NCBI RefSeq assembly: GCF_965363235.1
Contig: NC_134850.1
Location: forward strand, 44,512,602-44,576,601
Direction of reading: 5' to 3'
Length of the DNA: 64,000 nucleotides
From: Mytilus galloprovincialis
Taxonomy: Eukaryota; Mollusca; Bivalvia; Mytilida; Mytilidae
Shown: piece by piece, positions 26,601 through 41,600 of the stretch
How positions within the stretch are numbered: position 1 is the stretch's first letter
How the letters are laid out: every line of letters begins with the position of its first letter
Notes under the pieces: model-generated
Databases searched by the model: none
What the model was told of the DNA's origin: nothing
Seen by the model: only the letters and a program-made list of their open reading frames with translations
Position numbers and translations under genes: made by a program

Positions 26601-29600
26601 GGAATAAAACTCCAGCATTTTATTGTTTTTGTCGAGCCTGCAACTTTTGTTGCAGAAAGCTCGACATAGGGATAGTGATCTGGCGGCGGCGGCGTTAGCT
26701 CACTTCTTAAAAGTTTTATATTTTAGAAGGTGGAAGACCTGGATGCTTCATACTTTGTATATAGATGCTTCATGTTACGAAGTTTCCGTCAGTCACATGT
26801 CGATGTCCTTGACCTCATTTTCATGGTTCAGTGACCACTTGAAAAAAAAGTTCAAATTTTTTGTAATGGTGAATTCTCTGTTATTATAAGTAATAGGATA
26901 ACTATATTTGATATGTGCGTACCTTGCAAGGTCCTCATGTCTGCCAGACAGTTTTCACTTGACCTCGACCTTATTTCATGGATCAGTGAACAAGGTTAAG
27001 TTTTGGTGGTCAAGTCCATATCACAGATACTATAAGCAATAGGGCTAGTATATTCGATGTATGGAAGGACTGTAAGGTGTACATGTCCAACTGGCAGGTG
27101 TCATCTGACCTTGACCTCATTTTCATGGTTCAGTGGTTATAGTTAAATTTTTGTGTTTTGGTCTGTTTTTCTCATACTATATGCAATAGGTCTACTATAT
27201 TTGTTGTATGGAATGGTTGTAAGGTATACATGTCTAGCGGGCAGATGTCATGTGACCGTGACCTCATTTTCATGGTTCAGTGGTCAAAGTTAAGTTTTTG
27301 AGTTTTGGTCTTTTTATCTAATACTATATGCCATAGGTCAACTATATTTGGTGTATGGAAATATTTTATGATCTTTATGTCAGTCCTGCAGGTTTTATTT
27401 GACCGTGACCTCATTTTCACGGTTCATTGCACATTGTTAAGTTTTTGTGTTTTTTCTTAAACTATAAGTAATGGATCAACTATATATGTTGTATAGAAGC
27501 ATTGTTAGCTGTATATGTCTGCCAGGCATGGTTTGTCTGACCTTGACCTCATTTTCATGGTTCATTGGTCTTTGTTTAGTTGTCTTGGTTAATGTTAAGT
27601 TTATGTGACAGTTGTAATAAATCTTTAAGCTTTATACTTAGAACTATCAACATAATATCAATGATTAGTATAAAAGGCGAGACATTTCAGTGTGTGCACT
27701 CTTGTTATCTTGTAATTTCAGGAATGAGATTCCAGCTTTTTACTACGTTTATCGATCATATAAAGGCAAATCTAAAGCAGAAGTTAAGGTATGTTATAAG
27801 TATCTTTATGTTGTCTTTGGATTTTGTTGAGTTGTTTCATTTTACCAAATTCAGTTTTAGTGTTAATTTTTTAAGACTTAATGGATAATTTATGTAAATT
27901 CTGAAATCTCTACAGCCTAGAAACAGTTTTCTTTTGATTGCATATTTGATTTTCGTAAAATCCTATCACCAGTTAAAAGTTTTCACTGCATACGTTGTGA
28001 TCAAGAAACAAGCAAATGTACTATTATCATTGAACCCATACTGTTACTTTTTCAGCCACATCCAATTGTACTAAAATTACATGATGGTAACTATATACAA
28101 GATATTCCATTTGAGACATCAGAGCTACCTATGTTAGTGCCACCTATACCATGGCACTTACCAGACAGGGGAGGCTACCTCCTAAATCAACGTATGTATT
28201 TCATAAATAAATGGAAATTCTTAATTATTGGCTAAGAAAGTTTATGGATTTCTTTTTAAATTTAGATACAAATATTATTCAGGGAAGGACAATTTCCAGT
28301 TGCATTTATAGGAACAAAAACATCCTCGAACTGCAACTTTAATTACGAACACTCGCGTGTAAAAAATGAATCTACAAATACGGTGCAATAGCTTATAGTA
28401 TCGTGATGCTATTTAGAACTACAAATTTTTCCATTATAATGTGGGCTGATCACACAGTATCACATACACACACACACCATATTATTTTGGAATATATGAA
28501 GGAAATCTATTACAATACTTAACTGTTTTTTCCAGTCAACTTTATTAATTGATTTATAATTACTATGAATTGACTGTTAGTGTTGCTATCCACCTATTGC
28601 AACTTATTTTTTAAAATCCTGACCAAATTGCAATTTGTTTTATAAATTCAGAATTTTGAATTTTGCAATAGTTGGAGAGCAACACTAACAGTCAAGTCAA
28701 TGTAAAAGGGGTGACCATCATTGAAAAATGGGATAAATGTAAAAATAATGCATTTTCAGCAAAGACTGTGAGAATGGTTGACAGATCCATGTTCAATAAT
28801 TTCTCTGTCATTGAATCTGTACCAAGTCACAAGTTAAATGGTGTATTTGATGCTCTGAATATACTTGACATGTGTCCATGGATCATTAACAAACCGGTAA
28901 GTAGATAAATTGTTTGCAAAAATGTTAAGAGAAGGAAGTGTTGAAAAAGAAATAAATTTGCACTTTTTATTGTGAGTGCTTCCTTTTATCAATAAATTAT
29001 TTCTTCTTGTTCCTCTGAATTTGGATGTATGATTTTGCTATGGAATTTTATGATCTTTTGTATGTTACTTTTTCTTCCACTTTTTGATGGCAAGGTTGGG
29101 TATTAAAGAAGATTTAAGCACTTCTATTCACTTTTTACAATCCTTTTATTTGTCAAACTTTGATCTTAGGTAAAGTTAGTGATTAATAAGGATACCTTGT
29201 AAAGTGTATTTGAATTGTCTCCATGGTGTCTTTTACAAGTATATCAGTAAAAAAGGTTTGTATTTTACATCTGAAACCGGAGCTACTATTTGGACAGAAA
29301 ATTTAGAGAAAACCACAGCAAAACAAACCCATTTTTTTTCTCCGCTATTCTAATTTTTCTAATAAATATATACTATTAATAATAAACTAGCTAATTTGAT
29401 AAAACAGTTATAATTAATTTACCTGAATATCTTGTTAGATGTTAGAAGTTGTGATAGACTTGTTCAACAAAAAGGGAGATAAAAATTTAGACATACCCCG
29501 ACCACCATCAGAATGTCCTGCACCACCTAAAATATCTCCGTAAGTATCTGTTAAATGTGATTTATAGAATATTATCAAGCAACTGTATGAAAAAATGATT

Positions 29601-32600
29601 GATATATGGCCTATAGATGTTTTGTTGTTTATAAGTTTCAGTTATAACTTATTAAGAGATTTTAAATCGTGATCAGTTACTTTTTGTTTAATGATACATT
29701 CGTTTATTACCTTCTGGATATTCATGTTTCTTCTTTATTTTTCGTTCTTCCTTATTATAGAATATAAATTCTTTCATTCAAAATTTTACAAGAAATTTAG
29801 GCCTTAGAGTGCTAACTATTAACAATGCAATCTGCCATGGAAATTACATTTTCAAGGGACATAATTCCTAAAAATATGATAAGTGTTGATTTTTTAAACC
29901 CTTTAAGTGAAATTGCTGGTAAGAACCATTGATATATATTTTTTTTAAATCTACAAGAAATATTTTTTTTATGCAATTTTCCATATTATAGTTTTAATTT
30001 CCAAGGGACATCATTGTTTTCAATTTATTGAAATGATTTTACTATTTCTTAGAAGAATATTCAAACCAATATTTTTCTTTTACTTTTGCAGTGACATGAC
30101 CCCTGCTCAGAAGAATGAAATAAAGATAAAGAGAGGTCATCTTAAACAACAAAAGTCTGAAATGAATAGTCTCTGGTGTAGTGCACTGTATAAACTTTCT
30201 ATTGCAAATCAGGTACACGAACTTGTTGTAGTAGAATATTTTTGTTATAATAAGGTACTTAATTTAATGCAAAACTCGAGGAATACCATGCTCCTGCACA
30301 ATGCAGAAGTTGAGCAGCAATTCTTTGGGAATGATATTGACTTATCTTAAGATCAAATATGTGAACCTGCTAAAATGCTCTTGTTTTCCAATAGAAATTA
30401 AAATTCCATGTAACTTTTCAATAAAATTAGTGTGAGCTTGTTATCATAAATATTCATGAAATATTTGCTACTGAACTCTTTTATGTAAAGCAATAAACAA
30501 CCTATTATTTAATAATGGTTTAAAATATGGATTAAGATATGCCTGTCATTCTGTCTAAGCAATGCTTTTCACAAAATATTAAGAGAAAGATTAGTTCAAT
30601 GACAACTAGATCCTTTTAAAGTTTGATGATTAATAGAGATATGTTGTTTAAGAATCATAGGACTTTTATACTTCAAAAAGTATGCCTTTTTCATAGATAT
30701 GGTGATAACTCAGGTTTTTCCACCAATTTATGTTACAATTTTTTGAGGAATTCACAATTGGTAAAAATTCTTTTTGTTCTATTTCAACATAACCTTGATT
30801 TTCCTGTTTATTTTCAGTATAAAGACGATATTTTCTGGTTCCCACATAACCTTGACTTTAGAGGTCGTACTTATCCATGTCCACCTCATTTTAATCATCT
30901 AGGTAAGCTATGTACTTATTTATGATTATGAATAAAACTTATATGCTTTGGTAGAGACATTATTGAACATCAAAAATAAAACTTATATGCTTTGGTACAG
31001 ACATTATTGGACATCAAAAATAAAACTTATATGCTTTGGTACAGACATTATTGAACATCAAATAAGGTTCCTGTAAAATAGAAAATGACTGACGCCAAAA
31101 AGAAAAGTGATAGTTTTATGATTTCAATAGTTTAAGTGTCACAGATTCTAAGATCAAAAGTCGCAGATTCCTAAATAGCAATAAGGTCAGAAGAAGTATG
31201 TATGCCACCCATTTATTCTACTCTAAATAGCTGCATTAATCATTTTTATTGTTCATATGAGCAAAAAATGTATTGCAACTGATACAGAACATGGTCTATT
31301 TTAGCTTTTATGATTTCAGGAGATGATGTTACTAGAAGTATATTATGTTTTGCCAAGGGTAAACCTTTAGGGAAGAAAGGACTTGATTGGCTTAAAATAC
31401 ATCTGATCAATCTTACTGGTTTGAAGAAGAGGTATGTAAAAAGTAAAATCACAAAAATACTGAACTCCCAGGAAAATTCTAAACGGAAAGTCCCTAATTA
31501 AATATCAAAATCAAAAGTTCAAACACATCAAACGAATGAATAACAACTGTCCTATTTCTGACTTTGTACTTGGTACAGGCAATTTTTTTTGTTTAAACTG
31601 GTGGATTTAACCTGGTTTTATAGATAGTTTATCCTCTCACTTGTATGATAGTCACACCAAATTCCATTATATTGACAATGATGTGTAAGGCTATTAAATG
31701 ACAAATCTATAATACTAAAATTACGAGGTCCAATTTGTCAGCCGTCATCACGTAAAAACGACGAATCAAAGAATTCAACTTTATATACAACTAATATAGT
31801 ACAAAGGTGTAGATTAAAAATTACACCACTCCAGGCCCTTTTGTTTTCCACGTAATTAATATTGCCAATAATTACGAAGTTCCGGGTCGAGTCCGATACC
31901 GATACCAATAGTATAATCACCTGTTACCTATTACCTTATCTGTACGTTCCGCATCTGACAGGCGCACCACCAAACGGTGTATTCAGGATTAATATTCTAT
32001 ATATATACACGGGTCATAATCACAGGGTTGACACTACTAAATTGTCAAATTGTTACCTATTGTAGTATTTTAATCCGTAAGACTTTCTAAGATAACACAC
32101 TACTAAATTGTCAAATTGTTACCTATTGTAGTATTTTAATCCGTAAGACTTTCTAAGATAACAATACGAATACTAAAAATCTGGACTAAAAATAAGTTTC
32201 AATTTGTTAGCGGGCATGACGTAAAACAGTGAATCAAAGAATTCAACTTTATTTATAACTAATATAGGACAATGCTGTTGATTAAAAAATACTCCATTCC
32301 AGGACCTTTTGTTTTCCAAATAATTAATATTACCAATAATTGATAAGTTCCAGTTCGACGGGTTCAAACAGAAAGATTTGAAAGCAGAGAAAATTGTGTA
32401 TCTTATAATCGGCATGACTTTATCAGATGACAGTACTAATACTAAAATAAGGCTTGCGCATAGTTATATACTTTAATTCAGTCACAGACCCGCGATATCA
32501 CAGGTGTGTTCTAGTATGATATAAAAATTTACCACGACATATAAGATTTTCTGGCCTAATGAAATCTAGTATAATCTGTAATGTTTTATTTTATATATAA

Positions 32601-35600
32601 TCTATCAGATAAATATAATGATAATATACATAAAAATAGATGTATGGTTGTAAGATTGTCTTTTTTTAAAATAAATGGACATTTAATTTTCTTAACGTAC
32701 ATGTTAGGTTGGATTATCAGTAAGTTAATTTTGATTAGCTCTCTTAAAACATGATTTATGCATGTGAGAAGTATTGCATGTGTAGACTGGTAATAATTGT
32801 AGGTGTGTTGGTGATTTTAGTGTTTTATGTGTTAAAAGTGATCTTACATAAAAAAAAAATCCTGTTTCAGATCGTCCAACAAAGAAAGACTTGCTTACGC
32901 TGATGAATTGTTACATGAAATTTTAGATTCAGCTGACAATCCAATGGATGTAAGATTTAACACATATTCTTAAAAATTCATGTTGCTATAAACTATTACA
33001 CAACAAAATGTTGAAAGAATTGAAATAATAACATACAACAAAAACTACACCATTATTATACAAGTTAGTAAAGACTTTAGAAAAAATGACTTTATTACAG
33101 CGGTGACCTTTGAATAATGAGGGTGGTAAAGGGTTATTTTCGTGCAACATGTTTTGCCAATTTTTTTTCACATGCAGCTGTGAAATGCACTTGAAATAAA
33201 AAAAAAAGGTTGGTTATTCAACCTGTTTCGTGAAATCAGTTAAAAGATCAACGTGTAGGAAATTTTTAATTGTTTGTTCACCGTGAAATGGCAGTTTTAA
33301 TTTACATTCTTCCGTGCAGATACCCTCCCTTTTTACGCCCCTCAATAATAATTCAAATGATGCATAGATCTTACTACAGTAGGAGAAAAAGATGGCATCA
33401 AGACAAGGCAGGTGTTTGCTTTATAGAGGTGATATTTATAGGAGGTTTGACTGTATATTGAATTACTTTCAGGGAAACAAATGGTGGCAAGCTTCAGATG
33501 AACCATGGCAGACTTTAGCCGCCTGTAAGGAAATAGCTAATGCTGTCAGGAGTTCTGATATAGAGAAATATATCTGTCATTTTCCTGTTCATCAGGTAAG
33601 AAATATATCATACTGTTAGAAAAAGACATTAATGGAATAGCACAACAACAAAATATGAAGGTCATCATATACAGTGTTGTCATCGTATATTTGTTCCGCT
33701 TAACATAAGTTCCAATGAAAACTTTGTTATAAACAATGTCATAATATCTATTCCTGTTGGAACAAAAATTCTATACCATTTATTCTGTTAAGAACATATA
33801 CTGTAATATTCAAATAAACATTCCAACACCCTGCTTAATCTAGCAATTTTTTCTTGTCCCCAAGTGTCAGATTACACAGATTACACTGAACTTTCATTGA
33901 TAGATGGAGACTGTAGCCATTTTGCAAATCAAATGCTGTAAAAACAAAGATGAATTTATACTCTTTTTGAAAGAATTTTCTAGATTTTTCCTCTACAAAT
34001 TCTTTATTTTACTTAACCTCCAACTTGGCCTTCTACTTTATTTTCAATGATAAGAATTGTCGTAGAAAATGATATTCCAAATTTATATAAGACATAAGAA
34101 ACAAGATTACCTGTTTATTGGATGACAGAGATATTTATTCATTCAGGATAGCATTAGAATTTATGTTTGAAATTAAGAAGCTAAAATAAGAAATTTATTA
34201 TAGATACACACATTTTTCGAAAATCTTATAATATCCCACTGATAAAACTAGCAATGCCTCTTACATGAAGGAAGTTCAGATTAAAAATTATTTAACCTAT
34301 GTGTGCCTGTTCAATGCTGCAACATTGTTGACTAGTTATATTTTCTCAGGGCATATAGTTTCATTTTATAATGTAAACAAATATTAACATCTTAGAAGGC
34401 ACAGATAAACAGTCTAAGGAAATAGATACAAGAAAATTATTGCATGCGTGCCAATGAGACAACTCTCCATCAAAGTCACAATTTGTAAAAAGCTAACCAT
34501 AAATACAGAGCCTTGGCCCACACCAAACAGAAAGCATTAAAGGGCCCCAAAATGACTAGTGTTAAACCATTTAAACTGAAAAACCAATGGTCGAATCAAA
34601 TAAAAAAACAAGAAATACTTATGAACCACATCAACAAATGACATCACTAAACAACAGGTTCAAAATGTATTGATAAACCTTGGACTTTTATAGGATGGTT
34701 CCTGTAATGGCTTACAACATTATGCAGCACTTGGACGTGACAAGGCAGGAGCAGAGTCGGTTAATTTGTTCCCATTTGAAGCTCCTAAAGATGTATATAG
34801 TGATGTTGCTGAATTGGTAGGTATTTACATGCATAAGTTAGACGGAAAGTATAGTTTTACATGACACGGTTGGAACTGAAACCTTCCCTAAACTATCCCC
34901 ATAAAGAAGTCAATAGATTTGCTGAATTGTGCTTTTTTGGAACTTAGTAATGACAGACTTGATTTAGTCTGTTGACATATATTCAATTTAAGTTACTAGT
35001 TGTATAATTTAGTCTGTTGACATATACTCAACTAAAGTGACTAGTTGTATAATTTAGTCTGTTGACATATACTCAACTAAAGTGACTGGTTGTATAATTT
35101 AGTCTGTTGACATATACTCAACTAAAGTTACTGGTTGTATAATTTAGTCTGTTGACATATACTCAACTAAAGTTACTGGTTGTATAATTTAGTCTGTTGA
35201 CATATACTCAACTAAAGTTACTGGTTGTATAATTTAGTCTGTTGACATATACTCAACTAAAGTTACTGGTTGTATAATTTAGTCTGTTGACATATACTCA
35301 ACTAAAGTTACTGGTTGTATAATTTAGTCTGTTGACATATACTCAACTAAAGTTACTGGTTGTATAATTTAGTCTGTTGACATATACTCAACTAAAGTTA
35401 CTGGTTGTATAATTTAGTCTGTTGACATATACTCAACTAAAGCTACTAGTTGTATAGACTGTTTGCACAGATAATTTTTCTCAACTTTTTCTTATATAAT
35501 ATTATTTTGTTATTATAAGAAAGATCTAAAGATGTGGCAATTAACACCATTAAAGACTGGTAAGAAAAGAAGCTTAACATTTGAAATAGTAAAGCTTTTG

Positions 35601-38600
35601 AATTGTACTCAACTTTAAAAATAAATATTTGGGATAGAGTGTTTGAAAAAGTTATGTATATTAGTTTAGATGTAAATTTAGAATACTTTGTAATTTATGA
35701 AGTAAATTTGTGTTCTTTCATTGTCAATCATTGTCAAGATTATGAATTGTCATTAGATATCTTTATCTCTGAAGTTAAATAACAATCACAAAAAATTTCA
35801 AAACAATGATTTAGCATTGCAATTGATCTTTTTAAAGTTTTCATTCATTTATTTCAGGTAGAAAAGGTTAGACTGACAGATGCAGCAAATGGAGATGAAA
35901 TTGCACAAGTGTTAGAAGGATTTGTTCGTAGAAAGGTATTATTACGTCATTTACATTTGTATTTGAAAAGGAAAAAATTGAGTATGATAGTAAACAGGAT
36001 CGTCAATAAAACGAGTCTAAGTCTCCTGAAAATCTGACTGCACTCTTCTTCATTTTCTGACATGTTGAGTCCAACAACGGATCAAAGTTACACATTTTTT
36101 TATCAGTTGATTGAATTTATCTTTGTTAAAAAAGATTAATCTTACTTTGTTTTATTTTCTAACTATAGGGTTATTATGTTTTTTTTCTGTCTGTGCATCT
36201 GTCTGTTGGTCCTGTTTCCAGTTAAAGTTTTTGGTCAAGGAAGTTTTTGATAAAGATGAAGTCCAATCAACTTGAAACTTAGCACATAAGTTTTCTATGA
36301 TATGATCATCCTAATTTTAATGACAAATAAGAGTTTTGAACCCCTATTTCATGGTCCACTGAATATAGAAAATGACAGTGCGAGTGGGGCACCTCTGTAC
36401 TATGGACACATTCTTGTTTAATGTTGACTTCTATAACATTGACATTGTTTTTGTACCTACTGTTGGACTCATCATGGTCAAATATGGTGAAGCCCTTTAT
36501 GTGGATCCAAAATACTTAGGTGGAACCCTTAATAAATTCATTATGATTATATTAAAATGTAAATTGTATTAAAAAAATGTCTATTCAGTTATCTTTTAAC
36601 AGTTAACTTATGAAATTTTAAACTGGATCAACATGTATCAAGCCTATAACTATTTTTTGTTTGATCATGTTCACAGGTTATTAAACAGACAGTTATGACC
36701 ACAGTATATGGTGTGACACGTTATGGCGCCAGATATCAGATTTTAAGACAGTTAAAAGACATTCCAGAATTTCCAGAGAAACATCAATGGAAAGCCAGTC
36801 ATTACTTGACAGAGGCTACCTTCAGTTGTCTACAGAGAATGTTCACATCTACAAAAATGATCCAGGTTGGTAGACAATGTCTATTGTAAAGGCTTGGATT
36901 GATTTTATTGAAGGTCTGGGGAACTTTGTACAATTGTACATGGTATGCAATGTCTAGTTTAAAGGCTTGGATTGATTTTATTGAAGGTCTGGGGAACTTT
37001 GTACAATTGTACATGGTATGCAATGTCTAGTTTAAAGGCTTGGATTGGTTTTATTGAAGGTCTGGGGAACTTTGTACAATTGTACATGGTATGCAAAGTC
37101 TAGTTTAAAGGCTTGGATTGGTTTTATTGAAGGTCTGGGGAACTTTGTACAATTGTACACAGAAACTATTTTCTGATCTTCCAAGCAGTCACTTATTGTT
37201 TGATGATGCTATGAATTTATTTCAACACACTGAGGATGTAATTGTTAAATAACAAATGGAAATACTGTAAGCCAACAAATTTATGGAGCCATTAATAATT
37301 TGCCTTCAATAGTAGAAAATTAATGGATTCACTGATTGTGTAGAATATGTAAAACTATGGTCTTAAATACATCAAGAGAATATAAAAAAACATATAAAAT
37401 GAATGTCTGTGAAATTAGATATCTGGGATAAATGGGTTTGCAGTAAACTCACAGGACATCATGTGCATGTTTTGGTAAAGGACCATTTCAAAAGTTTTAT
37501 AATATGTATGTGAAACAAAATTTTGCTGTTAATCTTATCTTTATGTCAACCACAAACCAATGAATCATTTGAATGTTTTACAGGATTGGTTCACAGAATG
37601 TGCTGATATGATATCTAAGACCTGTAATAAACCAGTCGAATGGGTTACTCCCCTTGATTTACCTGTACTTCAGCCTTATTTTAAACAGAAGACTGTAAAT
37701 CTAAAAGGAATAACTAAGTTATCAGCTGAGTTTGATAGACCTGAGTAAGTGTTTATAGTGATAAGGTTTATATTTCATATATTGTGCTTATGTATGGGTA
37801 TGTATTGTTTTATGGAGTTTAGTCTACATGAAATGCAAAGTTGTGCTTGGTGTATGAATCTATCTGTTTTGAAAATTATACTAAAAGTTCAGCTACTATT
37901 TATAAACACAGGAATTTCTCATTTGAAGTATTGCCTCAATGTGTACCATGGCAATTGAAGAATTTAAATAGATAAAGGAAGATGTGGTATGAGAGCAAAT
38001 TAGACAACTCTCCATCCAAGTAACAATTTATAAAAGTAAACCATTATAGGCCAAGGTACAGCCTTAAACACAGAGCCTTGGCTCACACCGAACAGCAAGC
38101 TGTAATGGGCCCCAAAAATTAGTAGTGTAAAACCATTCAAATGGGAAAACCAACTGTCTAATCTATAAAGAAACGAGAAACACTTGTGAACCAAATATAC
38201 CAAACAACCACTGAACATCAGATACCTGACTTAGGACAGCTGCAACGATTGCAGTGGGATTTAACGTTTTTATTGTACCAAGCCTTCTCTCTTTTTCTGA
38301 AACAATGGTATAACATCACAACATAGAAAAACACACTGTAAAATATCTTTTTGAAACATGTTTTGAAATATGATAATCTACTGGAAATTTTGAATGCATA
38401 ATTTTAAAGTTGGTGAAATACTAGAAATGTGAAATAGATTACTTCTGACAGAAACTAATTTAAGTTCTATCATTTCTTGCAGCAAGCCTAACAGTCAGAA
38501 ACAAAAGAATGGATTCCCTCCTAATTATATACATTCCTTAGACTCTGTCCACATGATGTTAACAGCTTTGTACTGTTGGAGGTTAGTGTAGTTAAAACTT

Positions 38601-41600
38601 CAATTATACTCTAGATTTAGATTTAAGTACTTTACTTCATACCAGATTATTAACACAAGAAGGTTTTTATTATCATACAAACTTTCAAAGATTTATATGC
38701 AAAATAAAACAAACACAGGTGTTAAGCAACAACATATTATATACTGTAAATTCAGAAATTATTGCAGGCATTTATTGTTGTGATTTTGTCAGATAAGACA
38801 AATGCAATTTTAATTTTTGCTAGATTGAGAAAAATCCTGTTTAATTCACATAAAAAAAAGTTTCAAAATGTGAGTTTAAATTATTGGGATAATAACCCTT
38901 CGCTTTTTTTGGCAATAAAAAGAATAAAGTATTAATTCCTGAATTTACAGTATAGTATGTCCAGTAATCATTTGTATTGTAACATTGTTGCATCAAGAAT
39001 ATTCTCCAAGCTACATCTAAGAGCCTGTAAAGAAATATCAGGTGTACAATGTGTTGGATTGAAGGCAATTTTACGAAGCTTTAAGGTGGTACCTAACACT
39101 ACAGGGAGATAACTCTGTAAAATCAGCTAAACGTTTTAATCATGATGTGTTGTTTAGGAAATATTAAGCTTTTAAATGATCAAAACTAGTTTTTGTCAAA
39201 TTGCTATGTAACCAGTGTATTTTTTCTGATAAAATGGCTGGTTCAAATTTTTCAAAATTTTCATATTTTTGTCAAAGGGTCAAAGTAAAATTTTATGAAA
39301 ATTAAACAAGCCAAATTAAGTTTAGCGAAGGTGTTGGGTACCACCTTAATAAAATTTTCAACAATTTATACATTACATAACATTTGTTCAAGCATTCATT
39401 AAATTATATGTAAGTTAATTGTTATGGGCTTAGGCATACAGTCTTACTCATGTCTGTCTTTCAGTCTGACATTCTGGAAACAGATTTTAAGGACTTTTTT
39501 TTGTTTATTTGTATTATATGCCATTGTTTGTTTTTATTTTCAGAGCTGGAATAACCTATGTTTCTGTACATGACTGTTATTGGACACATCCATGTGATGT
39601 AGATATAATGAACAAGGTATTTTATCACTCTATAGAATCTACTCAAAATGTTCATTTGTACTTTGGGTGATTCCATACAAAGATATTGGATGATCAGATT
39701 GAGGGGAGGCACTTCTAATTCTTATATTTGTAGGTGTTTTTGTTCAGTAAAAGTTTTCAATCACAATTTGATTTGAATGGTTCTTTGTGTCTGGATTTCA
39801 AATTTTGACACAGGAGCCAAATGAAAATAATTGTTTTGCATCTTGAAAAGGTAATAAATAATAAGGGAAAATGTGAAGGCCACAAAAGTCAAGGTTGAGC
39901 ATGTCATCATTACTTTGGAATGCATGAAATAGTCTCAGATTTGTGTAAATTAGATACTTTAAACAGTGTGCCTTAATGGATATGACACTTAATGATTGTG
40001 TATTCTTTCTCAATTTTTATACCTTTATAATAATCAAACACACATGTACAGATACAAATCATGCACAAATAAAATCAATAGTCTACACAAATATTTAAAA
40101 AGGTCAGTAACATTAAATTATGAAATCACTCATGGATCAAAATAAGTTCTGAATGGTCTCTTATGAATTGATCAAACATGCATTTTATCAGGACTGAGAA
40201 ATTACTTTGACTCATCAGACTTTTGACACAACAAGATTCATTGAGACGAACAAACCCTTACTAATCAAATTTTACTTCTCTCACTTAACATATCAATAGG
40301 CTGTGTTGTGTTCTTGGACATTAATGGTATTTTTTATGATACAGGATTCTAGGAGCCTCCACTTTATTTTGTTCTTAGCTATGACTTTTATCTTGGACCT
40401 TTTCACATTGCAGATATGTAGAGAACAATTTATAGCCTTACATAGCCAACCTATTCTGGAAGATTTGTCCAAATTTATGCTGGAAAGATTTGGTGACATT
40501 CCAAAGTATGTATATCTATATAGTGTAAAACTTGAAATAAGGAATTTTGAAGGTCTTTTATTTTGTTCAGTTGATTTATGAAATGAGGTTTTTTAACCAT
40601 TTTTACACATATTTCTATCATAAAATGGATGAGTTAAGTTATATATATTGAATTCTTTGTAGAGTATAAAAATATTTTTGTAAGTGCCTGTTGTAAAAAT
40701 TTCATGACAGGTTGTATGTAGTACAATTAATAAGGCCTTTTCATCTTTCACAAATTTTATTTTAGGGTTTTAGCTATATATTACTGTATTTATTATTTCA
40801 GGGACGTTACATTGAGAGCTCTTTTAAAGGAATGCCTAAGTAGGGTGCCAACAAAAGGTAATATTAAACATTTCTATGAAGGTTTCTAATTCAGCTTCTG
40901 TGTAGATAAAATAAGATTTTATTTTGCTTTGATAAAGTGAAGGAGGCTAGACTTTGCAGTTTGCTGCTTTTGGAGGCAGCAATGATGTATTAGTTTTGTA
41001 AGTAGGTCAGTTTAAAAGAGACGAGGAAAATATCAAATGGATAATGGAACTCATAAGTCAATGACAAAATCACAAAACCATGCAAAATATGACTTGGGCC
41101 AAATAAAAAAGTATGTGTGGTTCCAGTTACATCTGAAAAAAAAGTTAGGGTAGGTAGGTAGGGATTTTTTTTTTTTATTTTATGGTTTTTTTTTACATTG
41201 AGTCTATGGGAGCAACATTCTGACTTTAACAGTGCTTAATGAAAAATGACAATAAAATCTCTAGGGTAGGCTATTTTTCAGCTGAAAAAGTAGGGACGGT
41301 AGGGTTACTGGAACCACACATACAGTGAAACCTGACTAAACCGAACCCTTTCGGGACTTGAGATTTTGTTCGGTTTTGGCAGGTATTCGGTTTCATCAGG
41401 TTCACAATGCATAAAATGTGATATGATTGGTCTTCAGAACAAGTTTGGATTAGACAGGTTTCCGGTTTATTCAGGGTTCGGTTTAATCAGGTTTCACTGT
41501 ATATTTTTATTTGGCCTAAAAGACAAACAGCAGTATACAAAACACAATAGAACCAAATGACATTTGTATTTTACATGTAAGATTATGATTAGTTCACATT

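Noticed and set aside
28672-28759. 5' extension of POLRMT exon 17
   Set aside because: The open frame continues upstream, but the candidate acceptors there give the wrong phase, a stop or a weak site. Acceptor GCATTTTCAG at 28759 fits phase and aligns directly with human sequence. The extension overlaps MITE-like repeat U.
34961-35455. CRISPR-like array
   Set aside because: Units are contiguous with no spacers, and the context is a eukaryotic intron; it is a minisatellite.
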